DNA from: Akkermansiaceae bacterium UBA5688
GTDB lineage: Bacteria; Verrucomicrobiota; Verrucomicrobiia; Verrucomicrobiales; Akkermansiaceae
Assembly (NCBI GenBank): GCA_002420315.1
Contig: DIHU01000226.1
Span: 1-23,422 of the forward strand
DNA: 23,422 bases
Direction of reading: 5' to 3'
Made by a program: the position numbers and the translations under genes. Positions 15,965-23,422 of this stretch are shown here, piece by piece (the stretch's first letter is position 1; each line of letters starts with the position of its first letter). The notes under the pieces were generated by a model, which searched no databases, was not told the origin of the DNA, and was given only the letters and a program-made list of their open reading frames with translations.

Positions 15965-16906
15965 CTAGTCGAGGAAAGGACCAAGCGCGTCCTCCAGGGC
16001 GGTGTCATCGATGACTTCTAAGAGGAAACCAATAGCGGCAGGGATTTGAGCAAGATACCATTCGTTATTCTGGTTGTGGCCGATGTTGGAAAAGGCTCCT
16101 AAGGTCTGCATGAGCCTTTGGGCTGCGCAATCTTTGAGAATAGGTTCAATTGGTTCTTCCTCGCAAACTTCTTCCCAGAGCTCGAGGAGCTTTCGACGAT
16201 CTTCGGATGAGTGATTCATGTAGGGGTCGTAGAGCAGCGATGCGAGGTCATATTCTTGACGCCCCATACGTAGTCCCTGAAAGTCGATCAAGTAAGTCGT
16301 TTTGTTATTGAGCATGAGATTTTGCGATTGAAAATCACGATGCACCATGTGAGGGGCTGTTGCGCCGAGTCTTTTGGCGAGACCTTGTAAAATTGGGTCT
16401 TCAGAAAGTGTCGACGAATCTCTGCCGAGGTGGGTTTCGATAAAATGCTCAAAGAAATATTCCTGCTCCCAACGGTAAAGGGGTTCATCGAAGGTAGGTT
16501 GAAGATCAAAGTCTTTGGGTGGGCGAGTGTAGAGAAGTTTGTCGAGTTGCTCGAAAGCGGAGCGATAGTAGGTCTCACGCTCTTCAAAAGGAGTATCCTT
16601 GAGACTGAGGAGATCCTGGTCACCTAGATCCTCAATGAGGGCGACCTGGCGTCGGGTGTTGTCGTAAAGAACCTCCGGGATATTGAGGCCAGCCTCCTTA
16701 AGAAATTCAGCAACGGGTAGAAAGTTGGCGTTATCCGATCGTTCGAGGGTATAGTGAATCCCGATAAAGCTGGGGTGGTCGTCTGGGTTGATTCTAATAA
16801 TGGTCCGTCCAGAAGCCCCTTTTTGGATCGGCTCCATAAGGACGCGGTGGGTTGGCGCGAGATCTAGGTGAGCGCGGACGGCAGTGAGCAGTGTGTCGGC
16901 AGGCAT
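15965..16906 (-). CDS. Aminoglycoside phosphotransferase-family sugar kinase, AmgK-like
   Basis: A 313-residue cytosolic kinase of the APH/choline kinase fold. The catalytic loop is HRDFQSQNLML (H189, D191, N196) and the metal-binding aspartate is D208 in YLIDFQGLRMG. In Pseudomonas, AmgK phosphorylates MurNAc or GlcNAc at the anomeric position, and the product is uridylated by MurU in a peptidoglycan recycling route. The gene here is directly downstream of a MurU-like nucleotidyltransferase gene, 17 bases after its stop, which strongly suggests the same kind of two-step salvage. Substrate identity (MurNAc versus another hexose or heptose) is inferred, and an antibiotic-resistance role is unlikely in this context. 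ATG 16904-16906 is the start; no ribosome site is evident. Confidence 0.82.
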   Translation of the reverse strand: MPADTLLTAVRAHLDLAPTHRVLMEPIQKGASGRTIIRINPDDHPSFIGIHYTLERSDNANFLPVAEFLKEAGLNIPEVLYDNTRRQVALIEDLGDQDLLSLKDTPFEERETYYRSAFEQLDKLLYTRPPKDFDLQPTFDEPLYRWEQEYFFEHFIETHLGRDSSTLSEDPILQGLAKRLGATAPHMVHRDFQSQNLMLNNKTTYLIDFQGLRMGRQEYDLASLLYDPYMNHSSEDRRKLLELWEEVCEEEPIEPILKDCAAQRLMQTLGAFSNIGHNQNNEWYLAQIPAAIGFLLEVIDDTALEDALGPFLD

Positions 16907-16923
16907 CTTGTATAAGGGAAGTT

Positions 16924-17817
16924 TTAGAGATCGGCGTTATTATGCACACCTGATGTTGGGGAATTGGTGTGAACGATGCAATTTGTCAATTCCGCATCCT
17001 GTAAAACATGGGTTCCTGGCCAGAGGATGCTGTCCTTAATGGTGGCGCCTGGCTCAACAATGGCGTCCTGAGCAATCCATGAGTTTTGGACACTGGCTGT
17101 CGGATGTATTTTAGCGCTTTTTGATACTTGGGGAGTAAGGGCGAGACTTGCCTCCAGATATGTCTTGCGCGTCCCTAGGTCCAGCCACTTTGGATGGCCC
17201 TTCACGTGATAGACCCCTAGTTGGGACTGGTTGATCAGTTCTACGAAGGCTGGAATGATAGAGATTTTTTTGTTCGACGGAATCAAGTCGAGGATTTCAT
17301 GATCAATGACGTAAATCCCTGTAAACTGGTGAGTTCCTTCCTTTTGATTGATCAAGCCACGGACATCAGTCACACGGTGTCCGTCGACGGTTATTCGCAA
17401 ATCGGGTCCGTGATCTTGCACTGCCAAAGTTGCGGTGTTGTTTGAGGCCATATGACCCGTCATGAGCCGATCAATCGGGAGATCGGTAATTATGTCACCA
17501 TTATAGATTAAGAGGGGATCATCCTTGATCCAATCGGCAATATTCTTAATTCCACCGCCAGTTTCAAGGAGTTCAGGCTCATAAAAAAAGGTGAGATTTG
17601 CACCTCGGTATTTGCGATTGGGAAAGAATTTGTGCCAGGTCTCATGTAGATGGTGTGTGTTGATCGCGAAGTCGGTGATTCCAGCTTGAATGCAGTGGTC
17701 GAGGGCGTGGGTAATTAGGGGGCGGTTGGCAAATGGGATGAGAGGTTTCGGAAGAGTTTCGGTCAGCGGTTGGAGGCGGGTTCCCAGTCCGGCTCCGAGG
17801 AGGAAGGCTTTGCGCAT
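16924..17817 (-). CDS. NDP-sugar nucleotidyltransferase with left-handed beta-helix tail, MurU-like
   Basis: A 297-residue cytosolic enzyme of the sugar-1-phosphate nucleotidyltransferase family. The signature GAGLGTRLQPLTETLPKPLIP occupies about residues 8-28, and YNGDIITDLP contains the metal-binding aspartate. The final 70 residues (SAKIHPTASVQNSWIAQDAI and onward) read as hexapeptide turns of a left-handed beta-helix, as in GlmU or mannose-1-phosphate guanylyltransferases. Characterised MurU proteins are shorter and lack this tail, so the MurU role is suggested mainly by the neighbouring AmgK-like kinase gene. ATG 17815-17817 (MRKAFLLGAG) was chosen over an in-frame TTG two codons upstream. 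It begins the minus-strand run and is divergent from the cytochrome gene with a 76-base gap. Confidence 0.83.
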   Translation of the reverse strand: MRKAFLLGAGLGTRLQPLTETLPKPLIPFANRPLITHALDHCIQAGITDFAINTHHLHETWHKFFPNRKYRGANLTFFYEPELLETGGGIKNIADWIKDDPLLIYNGDIITDLPIDRLMTGHMASNNTATLAVQDHGPDLRITVDGHRVTDVRGLINQKEGTHQFTGIYVIDHEILDLIPSNKKISIIPAFVELINQSQLGVYHVKGHPKWLDLGTRKTYLEASLALTPQVSKSAKIHPTASVQNSWIAQDAIVEPGATIKDSILWPGTHVLQDAELTNCIVHTNSPTSGVHNNADL

Positions 17818-17869
17818 GAGCAAAGAATGATTTGATCAAGAGGCGATTGGAAGGAACAATCTATCTATC

Positions 17870-17884
17870 ACGCAGGAGCTGCGT
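17870..17884 (+). promoter_or_regulatory. Hairpin holding the possible ribosome site of the cytochrome gene
   Basis: ACGCAG (17870-17875) and CTGCGT (17879-17884) form a perfect 6-base stem with a 3-base loop, ending 9 bases before ATG 17894. The only purine-rich ribosome-site candidate, AGGAG at 17874-17878, lies in this stem-loop. It might limit translation, or be chance. Confidence 0.35.
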
Positions 17885-17893
17885 ATAAATCTC

Positions 17894-20872
17894 ATGAAAA
17901 CACCCCTCGCTTTCCTTTTGCTGGCCGTGCCAGCTATTGCTATTCCCGATGGTTATCAAATTTCAAACTGGGCGGAGCCTTTTGATGTCGACTACCCAAC
18001 TGCTTTGACCGCTGCGGCTGATGGAACTGTTTATGTTTCAGTCGATCGAAATGGTTCTCTCGGTAAGGAAAAAAATATGGGAAAGATTGTTTCCTGCCGT
18101 GATACAAACGGCGACGGTAAAGCCGATGAATTTAAAGATTATGTTCCCAATGTGGATAGCCCGCGTGGAGGGCACTTTGTGAAGGATACCCTTTATCTAA
18201 TTCACCCACCTTTTTTGAGTTCCTTTCGCGATACGACAGGTGATGGGGTAGCTGACGAGCATAAGGTGTTACTCGAGAATATCGGGTTTGGTTTAAGGCA
18301 TCCTCGCGGTTCTGATCACACGACAAATGGGTGTCGGATGGGTATTGATGGGTGGCTTTACATCGCAGTGGGTGATTTTGGAATGGAAGCTACAAAGGGG
18401 GCAGATGGTAAAGTGGTGACTTTGCGCGGTGGGGGAGTAGCACGGGTTAGACCCGATGGAAGTGATCTCGAAATTTATTCCTATCATACGCGTAATATTT
18501 GCGACATTGCGATCAGTCCGAAGCTTGATCTTTTTACTCGAGATAATACGAACGATGGCAAAGGGTGGAATATCCGCGTGCACCACCTCACTAATGGTTC
18601 AGAGCATGGCTACCCGCGTCTTTACAAGAATTTTACAGAAGAGGCTGTGAAACCAATCCTTGATCTAGGTGGAGGCAGTGGAACGGGAGCTCTTTACCTG
18701 GCAGAGCCTGGCCACGATGAGCTTCTTCTGACGTGCGATTGGACCACTGGAAAGATTTACAATGATAAGGTTTCCGAGAAAGGTTCAAGTTACTCACTTA
18801 AGGAAAGCGTTTACATGAATTTACCTCGAGCGATTGATGTTGATGTCGATGGATCCGGTAATCTTTTTGTTTGTGATTGGCGTGGCGGTAGATTCAAGTT
18901 TGCCGGGAAAGGGAAGAGGGTCGGGATGGTGCAAAAGCTCACTAAGAAGGGTCTAAAGGTTCTGCCATTTCCAAAGCTCACAGCGATGTCGAGCTCTGAC
19001 CTAGTTTCGCAACTTAAGAGCCCTTCAGCAGTGCGGAGGCTCGAGGTTCAGCGCGAGCTTTTGGCCAAAGGTGATGCTGGAATAGCGAGGCCCCTTACTC
19101 GTTTAATTAAAAATTCACGCTTGAGCATCGAATCCCGAGTTGCCGCAATTTTCACGCTATCCCAAATGGAAGGGATGACTGCAGATCAATTTCTTGAGGC
19201 TTTTGTAAAAGACTGGAACGATCTTAAGGAAATCCAGCAATATCTTACCCGGGCTGCTGGTGACCTTGGTGGCGTTGTTTCTAGCGATAGCTTGAATTTG
19301 GTTCAAAAATCTCTTCAATCTGACGACGACCGAACTCGTTTGCAGGCTGTAGTAGCGATGATGAGGATTATAAATCCTGCGAAAAATGCAACGGCGCAAA
19401 TCCTGAAGGCAGTGGATGAAGCTCAGGATCCACGCATTAAAAACACAGCTGTTGGTGCACTGGTGAAGATTGGCGATGTGGAAAGCCTTCTGTCTCACGC
19501 GAATAATTGGACAGCCCGCCTCGCTTTGATGCGCCTCCATCTGCCAGAGGTTGTCTCTGGGATTACAGCTAATTTACAACAGTCTAAGGGTAGTGAACGA
19601 CTGGGGCTTATTGAGATTCTTGCTCGTCTTTTTCATCGAGAATCAAAGTGGGATCTTGAGGCGTGGTGGGGGACCCGTCCAGATGATCGGGGTCCTTATT
19701 TTGCACCCGAAACCTGGGAAGAGACTAGTAATATTAAAGCGGCACTTGAGAGTGTTTTTAATCGATTGGTAAAGACCGATCAGTCAAAAATGCTCGGTAT
19801 TCTTGGGCTAAATCGTGTGCCGGTCTCTGAGCTAAGCTTGGGTAAACAGGATCCGTTTGTTATTGCCCTCGCAACACCTTCTCCTGATGAATCGCAAATT
19901 AAAATCCTCACTGGTGCTGCCAAGGATAAAAGTCGGTTCTGGGACGAAAGAGTATCTGCCTATCGAGCGTTGGGACGCCTTGAAGGAAAGGCCGTTGCAA
20001 ATCAAGTAGAGATCCTTGGGTCATGGCTTGATCAAGGAGTCAAGCCGGACGAAGTGGAGCTTGAGCTAAATGATTTTGTGAATCAGCCGGCCCTCATTCT
20101 TTCAACAAAAATCCTTCGTGAAGTAGCCGCCAAGGGTAGTAAGTCAGAAAGTAGAGTCGCTTGGAGAACACTACTGATGTTTACGCAAAGTCCTCTCATT
20201 AAGGAGAATCAAAAGACACCTATTCTCAATATGATTCAAAAGAATCCACGGGAGGAGGGTTTGTTCCTAGCTCTTGCTGATCTTCTCTTGCCTGGGTTTG
20301 ATAGACAGATCGAAAATGCGATCGATACTGACAATGATACTTTGATTGAGGCAGCGGAGCGCGCAAAAAGGCTGATCGCTTCGGCCAAAGCTAGTGCCGG
20401 AAAGAAGCTAGCTAACCTCAAAGTTGCGGACATTACCAAATTGGCGATGACATCTACCGGTGATTCGGTCATGGGTGAAAAGATCTATATTCGACAGGGC
20501 TGCATTGCCTGCCATGCCGTCGATCAAAAGGCGGTTCAAAAGGGCCCTTATCTCGGATCTGCGGGTAGCAAATTCACCAAAGATTATCTAGTTCAGTCTA
20601 TTCTCGATCCTAACGCTGTCGTTGCGCAGGGGTTTCAAACTGAACTTGTAACGATGAAAGACAAAACAGCCCATCTGGGGTTTGTGACTCGCGAGGAAGG
20701 TGGAGTGATCGATATTCGAAATATTGCTGGTATTGTAACGCAAATTAAAGAGGACATGATCGCAAAGCGGGATCATCAACCTCAATCAATGATGCCTGCC
20801 GGTCTTGCTAAGACGCTAACGGTTACCGAGTTTAGTGATCTTATCTCGTATTTGGTTTCGATGAAGGAATAA
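17894..20872 (+). CDS. PVC-type secreted heme-binding protein (beta-propeller, HEAT-like repeats, cytochrome c)
   Basis: A 992-residue exported protein. Residues 1-16 are a signal peptide (cleavage after AIA). Residues about 20-340 form a beta-propeller of the membrane-bound dehydrogenase type, with repeated calcium-loop-like DTNGDGKAD, DTTGDGVAD and DVDGSGNLF stretches and the RHPRGSDH region. Residues about 355-850 are helical HEAT-like repeats. Residues about 865-990 are a c-type cytochrome with heme motif CIACH (C870, C873, H874) and a likely distal methionine in QSMMPAGL. This three-part architecture is abundant in Verrucomicrobia and Planctomycetes, and is thought to act in periplasmic carbohydrate oxidation, though substrates are mostly unknown. 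It stands alone as a transcription unit, followed 71 bases later by the ClpX-like gene. Confidence 0.92.
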   Translation: MKTPLAFLLLAVPAIAIPDGYQISNWAEPFDVDYPTALTAAADGTVYVSVDRNGSLGKEKNMGKIVSCRDTNGDGKADEFKDYVPNVDSPRGGHFVKDTLYLIHPPFLSSFRDTTGDGVADEHKVLLENIGFGLRHPRGSDHTTNGCRMGIDGWLYIAVGDFGMEATKGADGKVVTLRGGGVARVRPDGSDLEIYSYHTRNICDIAISPKLDLFTRDNTNDGKGWNIRVHHLTNGSEHGYPRLYKNFTEEAVKPILDLGGGSGTGALYLAEPGHDELLLTCDWTTGKIYNDKVSEKGSSYSLKESVYMNLPRAIDVDVDGSGNLFVCDWRGGRFKFAGKGKRVGMVQKLTKKGLKVLPFPKLTAMSSSDLVSQLKSPSAVRRLEVQRELLAKGDAGIARPLTRLIKNSRLSIESRVAAIFTLSQMEGMTADQFLEAFVKDWNDLKEIQQYLTRAAGDLGGVVSSDSLNLVQKSLQSDDDRTRLQAVVAMMRIINPAKNATAQILKAVDEAQDPRIKNTAVGALVKIGDVESLLSHANNWTARLALMRLHLPEVVSGITANLQQSKGSERLGLIEILARLFHRESKWDLEAWWGTRPDDRGPYFAPETWEETSNIKAALESVFNRLVKTDQSKMLGILGLNRVPVSELSLGKQDPFVIALATPSPDESQIKILTGAAKDKSRFWDERVSAYRALGRLEGKAVANQVEILGSWLDQGVKPDEVELELNDFVNQPALILSTKILREVAAKGSKSESRVAWRTLLMFTQSPLIKENQKTPILNMIQKNPREEGLFLALADLLLPGFDRQIENAIDTDNDTLIEAAERAKRLIASAKASAGKKLANLKVADITKLAMTSTGDSVMGEKIYIRQGCIACHAVDQKAVQKGPYLGSAGSKFTKDYLVQSILDPNAVVAQGFQTELVTMKDKTAHLGFVTREEGGVIDIRNIAGIVTQIKEDMIAKRDHQPQSMMPAGLAKTLTVTEFSDLISYLVSMKE

Positions 20873-20943
20873 TTGGTGTGTTGCGCAGGCAGACCTTCAA
20901 AATTCACCCTTGCCCCGGTACCATTGCCGCCGATATTGAACCC

Positions 20944-22539
20944 ATGAGTGATGATGATAAAGGCGGCACTAAGGAGCCCAATTATCCAGATCCCGAAGAG
21001 ATTAAGAAGACTCTCGAGGGAATGTTTGGTCAATTAGGAAAAGGAGCGTTTACTTTCACTGGGGCGGAGGGCCCCTCTTTTACTGATGAGACGAAAGGCG
21101 AAGAGAAAGATTTTGAGGATCCAGATATTGACGATATTTTCGAATTTGATCTCTTGCCACGCGATATCAAGGCGCATCTTGACCGTTTTGTGATTCGCCA
21201 GGATGAGGCTAAAAAGGCTTTATCGATCGCGGTTTGCGATCATTACAACCACGTTAAGACTCTGAAAGCGCAGGAGGAGGAAGAGGACAAGATCGAGCTA
21301 CAAAAGCAGAATGTCATGGTTGTAGGGCCAACGGGAGTAGGAAAGACCTATTTAGTGAAGCATATTGCCGAGTTGATTGGTGTTCCTTTTGTAAAGGCCG
21401 ACGCAACCAAGTTCTCTGAGACCGGTTATGTAGGAGGCGATGTCGATGACCTTGTTCGTGAATTAGTTTCTAAAGCCAATGGCGACGTTTCTTTGGCAGA
21501 GTACGGAATCATCTACATCGATGAGGTGGATAAGTTGGCTTCAAGTGGAGGTGGGGGAATGATTGGTCGAGATGTCAGCGGTCGGGGTGTTCAAACAACT
21601 CTCTTGAAATTGATGGAAGAGACAGAGGTTCCACTTCGAAATCCTCAAGATATGCGGGGTCAGATGATGGCCATGATGGACATGCAGAATGGTAAAAAGA
21701 ATAAAGAGAGTATTAACACCAAACACATTTTATTTATTGTGAGCGGTGCATTTTCTGGGCTTGAGAAGATTGTTCGAAAGAGGAGTCAAGCCGCTCAAAT
21801 TGGTTTTTCAACAGAACAGGCCACGCCTATGATGGATAACGAGTTGTTTAAGCATGTCACAACTCAAGACTATATTGATTTTGGATTTGAGGCTGAATTC
21901 ATTGGGCGAATCCCTGTTCGTGTGGTTTGCGAACACCTTGAAGCTAGCGATTTGGAGGCCATTTTAAAATATTCGGAGGGGAGTCTTTTGCGTCAGTATG
22001 AGCGGGAGTTCGAGGCTTATGGAATTGATCTGAAGGTGAAGGATTCAGGGATTACCAAGATTGCTGAAATGGCGGCCGATGAAAAAACGGGTGCTCGAGG
22101 GCTCATGACCGTTGGTGAGCGGATACTGCGCGATTTTAAATATGAACTGCCGGGAACTTCGGTGACCGAGCTCGTGTTAGATGACGATTTAATTGATAAC
22201 CGAGAAAAGCATCTAGGTGATTATCGCGAGCTGGGACAAGAATTAGTTGTCGAAAAGGCTCGTCAAGAAGTGGAGGCTTTCATTCGTGAATTTAAAGTTA
22301 AGCATACTGTTGTAATCAAGCTCACTGACGAAGCGGTTGCTAAACTTGTCAAAATGGCTGGTGAGCAGGCACGGAGTGTCTTCCAGGTCGCCCGTCAGCA
22401 CTTTAAGGACTACCAATTTGGCTTGAAATTAATTCAGAAAAATACGGGTCAGGCAGAGTTTGTATTAACCGAGACAGCTGTGAATGACCCGGATAAATTC
22501 CTCAGTGAGCTAGTGGTTAAATCCTACAAAGAGGCTTAA
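20944..22539 (+). CDS. ClpX-like AAA+ ATPase lacking the zinc domain, with duplicated lid-like C-terminus
   Basis: A 531-residue AAA+ unfoldase-like ATPase. From ATG 20944: an acidic N-terminal region of about 65 residues without zinc-binding cysteines, Walker A GPTGVGKT (128-135), pore-loop GYVG (161-164), Walker B IIYIDE (189-194), a glycine-rich insertion, a Met-rich stretch (237-248) where ClpX has its RKH loop, an IGF motif (286-288), an arginine finger in EFIGR (R322) and sensor-2 GARGL (R385). All ATPase residues are present, so it should be active. ClpX ends soon after sensor 2; here another 100 residues (434-523) resemble the preceding lid domain. An upstream in-frame GTG at 20878 would add 22 residues that look non-coding. 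IGF suggests a ClpP contact, but no clpP is nearby and a canonical clpX probably exists elsewhere. Confidence 0.88.
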   Translation: MSDDDKGGTKEPNYPDPEEIKKTLEGMFGQLGKGAFTFTGAEGPSFTDETKGEEKDFEDPDIDDIFEFDLLPRDIKAHLDRFVIRQDEAKKALSIAVCDHYNHVKTLKAQEEEEDKIELQKQNVMVVGPTGVGKTYLVKHIAELIGVPFVKADATKFSETGYVGGDVDDLVRELVSKANGDVSLAEYGIIYIDEVDKLASSGGGGMIGRDVSGRGVQTTLLKLMEETEVPLRNPQDMRGQMMAMMDMQNGKKNKESINTKHILFIVSGAFSGLEKIVRKRSQAAQIGFSTEQATPMMDNELFKHVTTQDYIDFGFEAEFIGRIPVRVVCEHLEASDLEAILKYSEGSLLRQYEREFEAYGIDLKVKDSGITKIAEMAADEKTGARGLMTVGERILRDFKYELPGTSVTELVLDDDLIDNREKHLGDYRELGQELVVEKARQEVEAFIREFKVKHTVVIKLTDEAVAKLVKMAGEQARSVFQVARQHFKDYQFGLKLIQKNTGQAEFVLTETAVNDPDKFLSELVVKSYKEA

Positions 22540-22540
22540 G

Positions 22541-23422
22541 TTATTTAGCAACGAGATCGTAACCGCGGTGGTCTTTGATTTCCACCTCGAGAAACTCTCC
22601 AACTCTGGAGTCAATAGGAACGAAGATTCGCCCATCGATGTCTGGAGCATCCCACATGGAACGTGCGATTCCTTCCTCTTCTACGAGGACGCGCTTTTGT
22701 TTGCCCAGCTGGGCTGCGTTGACTTCCCCGGCAACCTCATCGATTGCTGAGCTGAGTTCGCGGTGGCGCTTTTTCTTGGTTGCGTGGTGAATGTGACCTT
22801 CCATTTTATGAGCACGGGTCCCTTCTTCTTTGGAGTATTGGAAGATGCCGCAGCGCTCGAATTTAAAGTTCTTTATAAATTCAAGAAGCTCTTGATGGTC
22901 TTCATCAGTCTCCTCTGGAAAGCCAGTAATGAAAGTGGTCCTTATGGAAAGGTCGGGGATTCCATCGCGCATTCTCTTCAAAAGAGAACGAATGTATTTC
23001 CCATCGGTTTTCCGGTTCATCTTATCAAGCATGTGATCTGAGATGTGCTGGAGTGGGATGTCAACATAGCGGGCGACTTTTGGACAGTCGGCGATAGTTT
23101 GGATGAGTTCGTCAGACCAGTGGGCGGGATGGGTATAGAGGAGGCGGATCCAAAAATCGCCTTCAAGCTCGTTTAGAGCACGAAGAAGAGTTGAGAGAGA
23201 TTCGCCCCGGTTGGAATCGACTCCGGATGTCGGCTTCGGTCTGTTGCCAAGGCCCTGCCATTTGTCCATCCCGAAGTAGGTGGTGTCTTGGGAGATTAGA
23301 TTAATTTCCTTCACGCCTTGGGCGATTAAGCCCTTCGCCTCTCGAACAATGGATTCTTGAGTGCGAGAGCGATGCTGGCCACGGATTTTGGGGATGATGC
23401 AGAAGGCGCAAGTGTGGTTGCA
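22541..23422 (-). CDS. rimO: Ribosomal protein S12 methylthiotransferase RimO (5' end beyond window)
   Basis: A radical-SAM methylthiotransferase that modifies Asp88 of ribosomal protein S12. The frame runs off the right edge, where the radical-SAM cluster motif CNHTCAFC lies in the last 24 bases of the window, so the N-terminal UPF0004 domain with its three cluster cysteines is missing. Downstream motifs are IIPKIRGQHRSR, LISQDTTYFG (RimO-type; MiaB has QNVNSYG), DIPLQHISD and RTTFITGFPEET, then a C-terminal TRAM domain with the RimO-typical DAPDIDG near the end. An internal GTG at 23312-23314 is not the start, because conserved residues continue upstream. It is convergent with the ClpX-like gene, with a single base between the two stop codons. 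Confidence 0.96.
   Translation of the reverse strand, partial: CNHTCAFCIIPKIRGQHRSRTQESIVREAKGLIAQGVKEINLISQDTTYFGMDKWQGLGNRPKPTSGVDSNRGESLSTLLRALNELEGDFWIRLLYTHPAHWSDELIQTIADCPKVARYVDIPLQHISDHMLDKMNRKTDGKYIRSLLKRMRDGIPDLSIRTTFITGFPEETDEDHQELLEFIKNFKFERCGIFQYSKEEGTRAHKMEGHIHHATKKKRHRELSSAIDEVAGEVNAAQLGKQKRVLVEEEGIARSMWDAPDIDGRIFVPIDSRVGEFLEVEIKDHRGYDLVAK

Noticed and set aside
15965..16906. Aminoglycoside resistance gene
   Set aside because: The fold is APH-like, but adjacency to a sugar nucleotidyltransferase gene and lack of mobile-element context fit a sugar kinase far better.
20878..20943. GTG-initiated 22-residue extension of the ClpX-like protein
   Set aside because: Residues look non-coding (MLRRQTFKIHPCPG) and an ATG with a plausible acidic N-terminus follows at 20944.

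Overview
The window looks like a chromosomal housekeeping region from a bacterium of the Verrucomicrobia/PVC group, of moderate GC and probably marine. The main support is the long secreted protein at 17894-20872, which joins a beta-propeller, HEAT-like repeats and a CxxCH cytochrome domain in an arrangement typical of Verrucomicrobia and Planctomycetes. OpcA-type G6PDH assembly protein, a C4 zinc-ribbon coiled-coil protein and generally weak Shine-Dalgarno sequences fit the same picture. This taxonomic call is an inference; there is no rRNA gene here. I see no insertion sequence, prophage, CRISPR array or obvious genomic island.

Layout. (1) 1-1889, minus strand: an LptF/LptG-family permease followed 9 bases later by a small acidic conserved protein that runs off the left edge. 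(2) 2162-4812, plus strand: a glutamate/aspartate-type DAACS sodium symporter and proA, ending at a strong bidirectional terminator. (3) 4995-8925: transaldolase (minus) divergent from zwf-opcA (plus), an oxidative/non-oxidative pentose-phosphate cluster. (4) 9006-9081: tRNA-Phe(GAA). (5) 9343-13929: an RlmI-like methyltransferase (minus) divergent from a phosphohexomutase gene that is translationally coupled to lnt. (6) 13985-17817, minus strand: a probable four-gene run of sugar nucleotidyltransferase, sugar kinase (AmgK/MurU-like), an output-less CHASE2-like membrane protein and the zinc-ribbon coiled-coil protein. (7) 17894-22539, plus strand: the PVC cytochrome and an atypical ClpX-like AAA+ ATPase. 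(8) 22541-23422, minus strand: rimO, cut by the right edge just at its radical-SAM cysteine motif.

Functional themes are central sugar-phosphate metabolism (phosphohexomutase, zwf, opcA, tal), envelope building and recycling (LptF/G-like permease, Lnt, AmgK/MurU-like pair), glutamate/proline metabolism, and ribosome maturation (RimO, RlmI-like). The most unusual gene is the ClpX-like ATPase. It lacks the N-terminal zinc domain, has a Met-rich insertion where ClpX has its RKH loop, keeps an IGF motif, and carries a C-terminal segment that reads like a second, degenerate copy of the AAA+ lid domain. Second is the CHASE2-like protein, which ends after its three C-terminal membrane helices with no signalling output domain. 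I found no convincing wholly new multi-gene system.
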